From contig JACMZG010001914.1 of NCBI GenBank assembly GCA_018340805.1, positions 21,278,593 through 21,342,592 on the forward strand: a DNA stretch of 64,000 nt. The letters run 5' to 3'. The notes below the pieces were generated by a model. It was not told the origin of the DNA and searched no databases. It worked only from the letters and a program-made list of their open reading frames with translations. Both the position numbers and the translations under genes were made by a program. The stretch's first letter is position 1; each line of letters begins with the position of its first letter. Shown one piece after another: positions 59,260 through 64,000 of this stretch. The DNA is from Microvelia longipes. Lineage: Eukaryota; Arthropoda; Insecta; Hemiptera; Veliidae.

Positions 59260-60726
59260 TACTGTTCTTACTTAAAAACAGCCTTTTTTAAATAAAATAA
59301 ATACGAAAAAACCAATAATAAAACATGCAACATAAAAACTATCCACTATTCAGGATTAGGTTTTTTAATTTTAAGGTTGACTTTATAGTTATCTAAATAT
59401 CATTTAAAAAAATCAGTTACACAATAGGTCGTAGAAAATTACCGGAATTTTATGATATTGGTATCAAATTTCTCAGAACATAATGTAGTTTTCAAAAATG
59501 TTCATATCATGGTATGCTCTAATTTAACTTTTTAAAGTTACCGAGGAATTACTATTTTGGGTAATAAAATTACCATATTTGCCAAATAGTTACCAAAAAA
59601 ATAATGACATATTTGAGGTCACTGAGGTCGATTACCTAGGGGTGGAGACTTTTCCCGACTCTCTATCTCCATTTTTAACCATTTTAGCAGGGGGTGTGCA
59701 TTTTTGTTGTTCCAAAATATAATAATTTTCAAGCATAAAGTGTGTATGTATGTTACACAATAGGTCGTAGAAAAATTACCGGAATTTTATGATATTGGTA
59801 TCAAATTTCTCAGAACATAATGTAGTTTTCAAAAATGTTCATATCATGGTATGCTCTAATTTAACTTTTTAAAGTTACGAGGAATTACTATTTGGGTAAT
59901 AAATTACCATATTTGCCAAATAGTTACCAAAAAAATAATGACATATTTGAGGTCACTGAGGTCGATTACCTAGGGGTGGAGACTTTTCCCGACTCTCTAT
60001 CTCCATTTTTAACCATTTTAGCAGGGGGTGTGCATTTTGTTGTTCCAAAAATATAATAATTTTCAAGCATAAAAGTGTGTATGTATGTTTACACAAATAG
60101 GTCGTAGAAAAATTACCGGAATTTTATGATATTGGTATCAAATTTCTCAGAACATAATGTAGTTTTCAAAAATGTTCATATCATGGTATGCTCTAATTTA
60201 ACTTTTTAAAGTTACCGAGGAATTACTATTTTGGGTAATAAAATTACCATATTTGCCAAATAGTTACCAAAAAAATAATGACATATTTGAGGTCACTGAG
60301 GTCGATTACCTAGGGGTGGAGACTTTTCCCCCGACTCTCTATCTCCATTTTTAACCATTTTAGCAGGGGGTGTGCATTTTGTTGTTCCAAAAATAATATT
60401 TTCAAGCATAAAAGTGTGTATGTATGTTACACAATAGGTCGTAGAAAAATTACCGGATTTTTATGATATGGTATCAAATTTTTCAGAACATAATGTAGTT
60501 TTCAAAATGTTCATATCATGGTATGCTCTAATTTAACTTTTTAAAGTTACCGAGGAATTACTATTTTGGGTAATAAAATTACCATATTTGCCAAATAGTT
60601 ACCCAAAAAAATAATGACATATTTGAGGTCACTGAGGTCGATTACCTAGGGGTGGAGACTTTTCCCGACTCTCTATCTCCATTTTTAACCATTTTAGCAG
60701 GGGGTGTGCATCTGAAATGTTCCACC

Positions 60727-60729
<3 letters not shown>
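59260..60729. repeat. Right TIR region, second copy (4 satellite units)
   Basis: Repeats 57823-59258 from tactgttcttacttaaaaac, with small indels and units near 59420, 59754, 60091 and 60429. It ends at the proper terminus atctgaaatgttccaccctg. Confidence 0.92.

Positions 60730-60818
<89 letters not shown>
60730..60818. repeat. (TA)n microsatellite at the transposon's right border
   Basis: TA run that begins directly after caccctg, mirror of 54060-54127. The Tyr-Ile frame is an artefact. Confidence 0.93.
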
Positions 60819-60821
<3 letters not shown>

Positions 60822-60864
60822 TCTTCGGACTCGCTTCCTTTGTCTTTTAACAGTAAAAACGTAA

Positions 60865-60894
60865 GTTTCATTATCATTTAAATGATAATGAAAC
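60865..60894. repeat. Perfect 30 bp palindrome (right arm copy)
   Basis: Identical to 53987-54016. Confidence 0.9.
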
Positions 60895-60989
60895 TATGAT
60901 TTGTGTGATAGTATCATTAGTGTGACAGTAGCGTTCATCGATACTGCTCTCACTCGATTTTGCTTCACGTTAGTGCTCAAAAAAATACA

Positions 60990-61168
60990 GTAGATATATA
61001 TAGATATAGAAGTATAGATAGATATAGAAGATATAGAATATAGATAGATATCGAATATAGATAGATATAGAATATAGAATAGATATAGATATATAGATAT
61101 AGAAGAGTATAGATATAGAATATATAGATATAGAAGAGTATAGATATAGAATATATAGATATAGAAGT
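60990..61168. repeat. (TAGATA)n-type microsatellite
   Basis: tatagatatagaagagtata and related units; mirror of 53715-53900. It replaces the 5' side of the LINE open frame that follows. Confidence 0.9.
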
Positions 61169-61173
61169 TAAAG

Positions 61174-61737
61174 GAGGAAAAACAATTGTTAATTGAAATC
61201 GGTTGGGTCAAAGCACACAACAAAACTTCCGGTAATGAAAGAGCTGATCAGTTGGCTAAAACAGCAGCGAGAGACCAAGCCAGTCAACTTCTGCCCTGCT
61301 TGCCTCCTAAGAGTGCTTTTCTGAAAGAAGAGGAAAGAAATACGTTATTATCTTGGGAAAATGATTGGAGAACTACTACGAAAGCTTCAATAACTAAAGA
61401 GTTCTTCCCTACTGTAAAAAATAGGCAACAAACGCCCTCAATATTGAATGGAAAACTTACCATGGTCCTCACTGGTCACGGGAAACATAAAAAGTCTTTA
61501 CACTGCTTTAATATAGTACCCACACCAAACTGCCCCTGCGATAACACATCTGAACAAGATTGGAACCATTTAGTATTTGACTGCGTAGTCTTTGAGCAGC
61601 AGCGAGCAAAATTGATGAAGGAACTTATGACAAAAGGAGTTAGCTGGCCTCCGCCTCTTCCAACTTTAATCAACTCAGACCTCATCCACCATTTTAACGT
61701 TTTCTTAAACTCTATTGATCTTGATCTTGTAAATTGA
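61174..61737 (+). pseudogene. 5'-truncated LINE ORF2: RNase H end and C-terminal Cys/His motif
   Basis: An open frame of 183 codons (61186-61737) starts inside an RNase H domain. EIGWVKAHNKTSGNERADQL contains the His and the fourth catalytic Asp (GNERAD), then AKTAARDQAS. The first three RNase H acidic residues would lie upstream, where only microsatellite is found. The C-terminal half has CPCDNTSEQDWNHLVFDC, a Cys/His cluster of the kind that ends ORF2 in RNase H-bearing LINE clades (R1, I, LOA and relatives). The Met at 61186 is internal to the domain, so it is not a native start. The frame stays open over 183 codons, so the insertion is fairly young or the copy is selected; I favour young. 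Confidence 0.85.
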
Positions 61738-62081
61738 ATAACTACCAGTATACCTCATCCTTCTCTTCAATTAATGTATCCTTTACTTGTCTTTGTTTAT
61801 AATTTTTTTTTTGTATTTCAATACTCTTATATGTTCTACATATTTCTTATTTATTTATTTATTTAGTTTTATTTTTTATTTTAATTGTAAGTTTATTACT
61901 TCAGACTGTGTTTATTAAAATACCTTCGAACACTAAGGCATCCACTTAATGGGGGGAAAACACTTAAATTTAATTATGGAAACAATAATAAATAAAAATT
62001 TATAATAATAATAATAAAATAAATCGCTTAAGGACAATTAATAAATTTTTATATTATAAAGAACTATTCAAATGCAAATAT
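61738..62081 (+). other. LINE 3' flank within the inverted repeat
   Basis: AT-rich with a (TTTA)n run at ~61848 and (AATA)n at ~61990; mirror of 52832-53160. The (TTTA)n could be the LINE tail. Confidence 0.5.
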
Positions 62082-62303
62082 GTAAGTAATTTACAAAAAA
62101 TAAGTTTTCATCGATTCTTTCCTAATACTGAACAGTGCGTGTAGTACTTAAGAGTGGAGCACGCACTATAAAATAAATAAAAAAAAAAAAAAACTTGTTA
62201 TAATAATGGAATATAGTATATATGTATTCAGTTTACACCTCTCTTATCTTTGGTAATCGATCTTTAATAAATAAACTTATTACTTAGCCAACGCTTCGGC
62301 GAC

Positions 62304-62306
<3 letters not shown>
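62082..62306. other. Non-coding
   Basis: A poly(A) run at 62178-62192. Nothing else. Confidence 0.35.
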
Positions 62307-62382
<76 letters not shown>

Positions 62383-62406
62383 TTTATATAATATTATATA
62401 TATATA

Positions 62407-62467
<61 letters not shown>

Positions 62468-62595
62468 TATACCCTAAAAATATGTGTATATGATTGATCA
62501 GTAAGTCCCTTTCCAAAAATCATCCCCCACTTTACCCCCTCCCATGACCCAAACTCATGAGCTCATTTCTTCTTTGAAAAATCGCTAAAGTTGGG
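62307..62595 (+). repeat. F2 repeat with (TA)n
   Basis: The (TA)n tract (62307-62464, with interruptions) is followed by gattgatcagtaagtccctt, cccactttaccccctcccat, gacccaaactcatgagctca and gaaaaatcgctaaagttggg. Tail order as in 14580-14692. Confidence 0.7.
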
Positions 62596-62952
62596 ATTGT
62601 TTTGTTGATGTTAGGTTTCTGTAGATCGTGTATCCCCGTTTTCCTAATCTTAACTCTTTTTATTCTCTGTTAGCTCGTGTTTACAAATATAATATGTTTG
62701 CGTTTCATTTAAATTTTTGTATTTCAAGCAAAAGTGATCTTTCATTTAAATATATATTGCAATGACGATATCGACATAATCAATTGTTGGAAAAAAGAGA
62801 ATTAGTAAATTTTGCTTTTGTAGTGTTTTTTTTTGTCTTATTTACTTTTAATTTTAAGCACTTAAGTAAGTGATAATTTATTTTATTTTAATTTATTTTT
62901 ATGATTTATTTTAATTTATTTATTTATTTAAGTCTAATTTCTAACCAAGCCC
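62596..62952. other. Non-coding, TTTA-rich towards the end
   Basis: 62860-62932 is a run of ttatttta-like units directly before the LINE remnant; it could be the tail of another retroelement. Confidence 0.4.
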
Positions 62953-64000
62953 ACTCTAGTAAAACTGTTGATCCTACTATTAAAAATAAAATTGACTCAT
63001 GGGACAAACAATTTAAATCTAAAGGATGTAAATAAAAGTCTATCCACAAATAAACAAATATTTATTTGTGGATAGACTTTTATTTACATCCTTATGGTAT
63101 AAAATCCACTAGCGCTTATAATTCAAATATTACAATTTAAATCTATTTTAAAATCTAATGACGACTTTGATCCTGTACTCTTCGATAACGTGACTAATGG
63201 CTTTTTGACGTTTTTAAAAGAAGCGAATGCTGAGCTGCCTGGACCAAAACATCCTGCTCAACGGTATTTCAAATTACGTAAAAAGGATAAAACTAACAAT
63301 AAAGGAAAAGGAGCCGGAAAAGTTTCTAATCCTTAGAGAAGCAATAAGAAGGACAGAGAACGGAGACAAGAGCAGTATCAGTATGAGGTAGCTCAGTATT
63401 ATTATTACAACAGACGTAAAAAAGTTGTCCAAACTATTATGACTGCCGATAAACCCAAACAGTGCCCTATTGACATCAAGCAAGTAGAAGATCACTACAG
63501 ACCTATATTTGAATATTCCAATAATCGCGTACGTGAATCTTACGAGCAAACCGTTCCTCAAGAAAACATTACTTCTGTGAGCCTGAAATCAATACACAAA
63601 GCTATAAAATCAACTTCGTTAGACACGTGTCCTGGTCCTGACGGTGTTCTTATTAGGACAATGAAACGGCTTGAGGTGGCCCATATTATACAAACCATAA
63701 TCGATATTTTTTCTGAAATATTCATATTTGCCTGATGCGTTTAGAAGAGGTCGTACAGTACTTATTTACAAAGGTAAAGGCAGAAGTGATGATGTTGCGT
63801 CATGGAGGCCCATTACAATGTACTCTATCTTGAGAAGATTAATAGAAAAGGTAATTGATGGCGAACTTCGACAGCAAGTAACTTTTCATTCTTGTCAGAG
63901 AGGTTTTGTGAAGGGTCTTCCTGGTTGTCATATCAACTCTCGGCTCATTGATGCTGTTTTAAAACACGCTAAACAAAATGGTAATGATAGTGCTGTCGCT
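62953..64000 (+). pseudogene. R2/NeSL-like LINE reverse transcriptase, partial, running off the window
   Basis: Frame pieces in order: TVDPTIKNKIDSWDKQFKSK (62967-63026, before a hairpin insertion); DDFDPVLFDNVTNGFLTFLK and LPGPKHPAQRYFKLRKKDK (63157-63333), ended by an in-frame TAG at 63334-63336; from 63337 the same frame continues (QCPIDIKQVEDHYRPIFEYS, CPGPDGVLIRTMKRL) to about 63720, where a +1/-1 shift moves to a second frame. That second frame (63725-64000) has AFRRGRTVLIYKGKG, SWRPITMYSILRRLIEKVI, HSCQRGFVKGLPGCHINS and LIDAVLKHAK. These are the RT start blocks of the R2 group. The catalytic FADD-type motif and endonuclease would lie beyond the window. At least three disabling changes are visible (hairpin insertion, stop, frameshift). 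Confidence 0.85.
63022..63093. repeat. 72 bp hairpin, perfect 33 bp arms, inside the LINE remnant
   Basis: aaggatgtaaataaaagtct and the following 13 bases are exactly complementary to 63061-63093. The loop is caaata (63055-63060). It interrupts the LINE frame. The perfect arms mean it is recent or produced by copying or assembly error. Confidence 0.93.

Larger units (their letters stand above)
54128..60729 (-). mobile_element. Tc1/mariner-like transposon with satellite-filled TIRs
   Basis: The ends are CAGGGTGGAACATTTCAGAT (54128) and its near complement atctgaaatgttccaccctg (60710-60729), with TA on both sides. The TIRs are not simple: each consists of tandem ~330 bp units (3 on the left, 4+4 on the right). 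Inside lie a G-rich minisatellite (55100-55775), a transposase relic on the minus strand (55863-56941), and ~0.9 kb of AT-rich DNA (57000-57820). Length is 6.6 kb as given, or ~5.2 kb if the right-arm duplication is an assembly error. The enzyme is broken, so the copy is not autonomous. Confidence 0.8.
52832..62081. mobile_element. Giant inverted repeat around a Tc1/mariner-like element
   Basis: The outermost catatttgcatttgaatagt (52830) reappears as the reverse complement near 62062-62081, and both arms stay collinear inwards. In order: LINE 3' region, RNase H fragment, (tatcta)n tract, a 30 bp palindrome, (TA)n, the cagggtgg transposon end, and ~330 bp satellite units. The left arm runs to about 55090; the right arm starts at about 57971. 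The centre holds a G-rich minisatellite and the transposase relic. The arms differ by many 1-base indels and some larger deletions. The right arm is longer because it contains a 1.45 kb direct duplication around an N. Either a very large palindrome or an assembly foldback. Confidence 0.85.

Noticed and set aside
61476..61685. Minus-strand 69-codon frame, also seen at 53230-53415
   Set aside because: Antisense shadow of the LINE C-terminal coding region.

Overview
This window looks like AT-rich, repeat-dominated nuclear DNA from an animal, most likely an arthropod and probably an insect. The pointers are a U6 snRNA that resembles insect U6 (compared from memory), a Tc1/mariner-type transposase of a kind common in insect genomes, three non-LTR retrotransposon relics, tRNA-derived SINEs, long (TA)n tracts and dozens of minisatellites. 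I found no intact host protein-coding gene and no exon I would defend. Most open frames are (TA)n artefacts (Tyr-Ile runs) or chance frames in AT-rich DNA. The species cannot be named from the sequence alone.

Layout. 0-20 kb: fragments of a dispersed ~0.8 kb repeat (called F1 here), a (TA)n-bearing repeat family (F2), several minisatellites, a 1.9 kb inverted-repeat structure (5.8-7.7 kb), and a tRNA-derived SINE at 18.2 kb. 20.7-24.4 kb: a 3.7 kb element with ~0.4 kb terminal inverted repeats, no transposase, and a cluster of GC-rich hairpins inside it. 26.6-31.1 kb: several foldback elements. One is a 386 bp palindrome at 29.3-29.7 kb inserted in an F1 copy, flanked by 13 bp direct repeats, whose two arms each encode a near-canonical hammerhead ribozyme core. 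32-39 kb: a tandemly duplicated (TA)n unit, the U6 snRNA (34.55 kb), F1 and F2 copies, and a 716 bp palindrome built from tRNA-related SINE units. 40-44.4 kb: F1 copies, one carrying a nested inverted-repeat insertion, then a ~1 kb satellite. 45.6-47.1 kb: a decayed LINE on the minus strand. 48-51 kb: minisatellites. 52.8-62.1 kb: a giant inverted repeat with a broken Tc1/mariner-like transposase at its centre, ~330 bp satellite units in its arms, and mirror-image LINE RNase H fragments outside. 63-64 kb: an R2/NeSL-like LINE running off the end of the window.

How the parts relate. These are mobile elements inserted into one another (palindrome into F1, foldback into F1, transposon between LINE fragments), not a functional gene set. 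Two things deserve most attention. The first is the hammerhead-bearing palindrome and its half-length relative at 17.2 kb, a possible retrozyme-like family. The second is the satellite-armed Tc1/mariner element, whose right arm is duplicated around a single N and so may be partly an assembly artefact.
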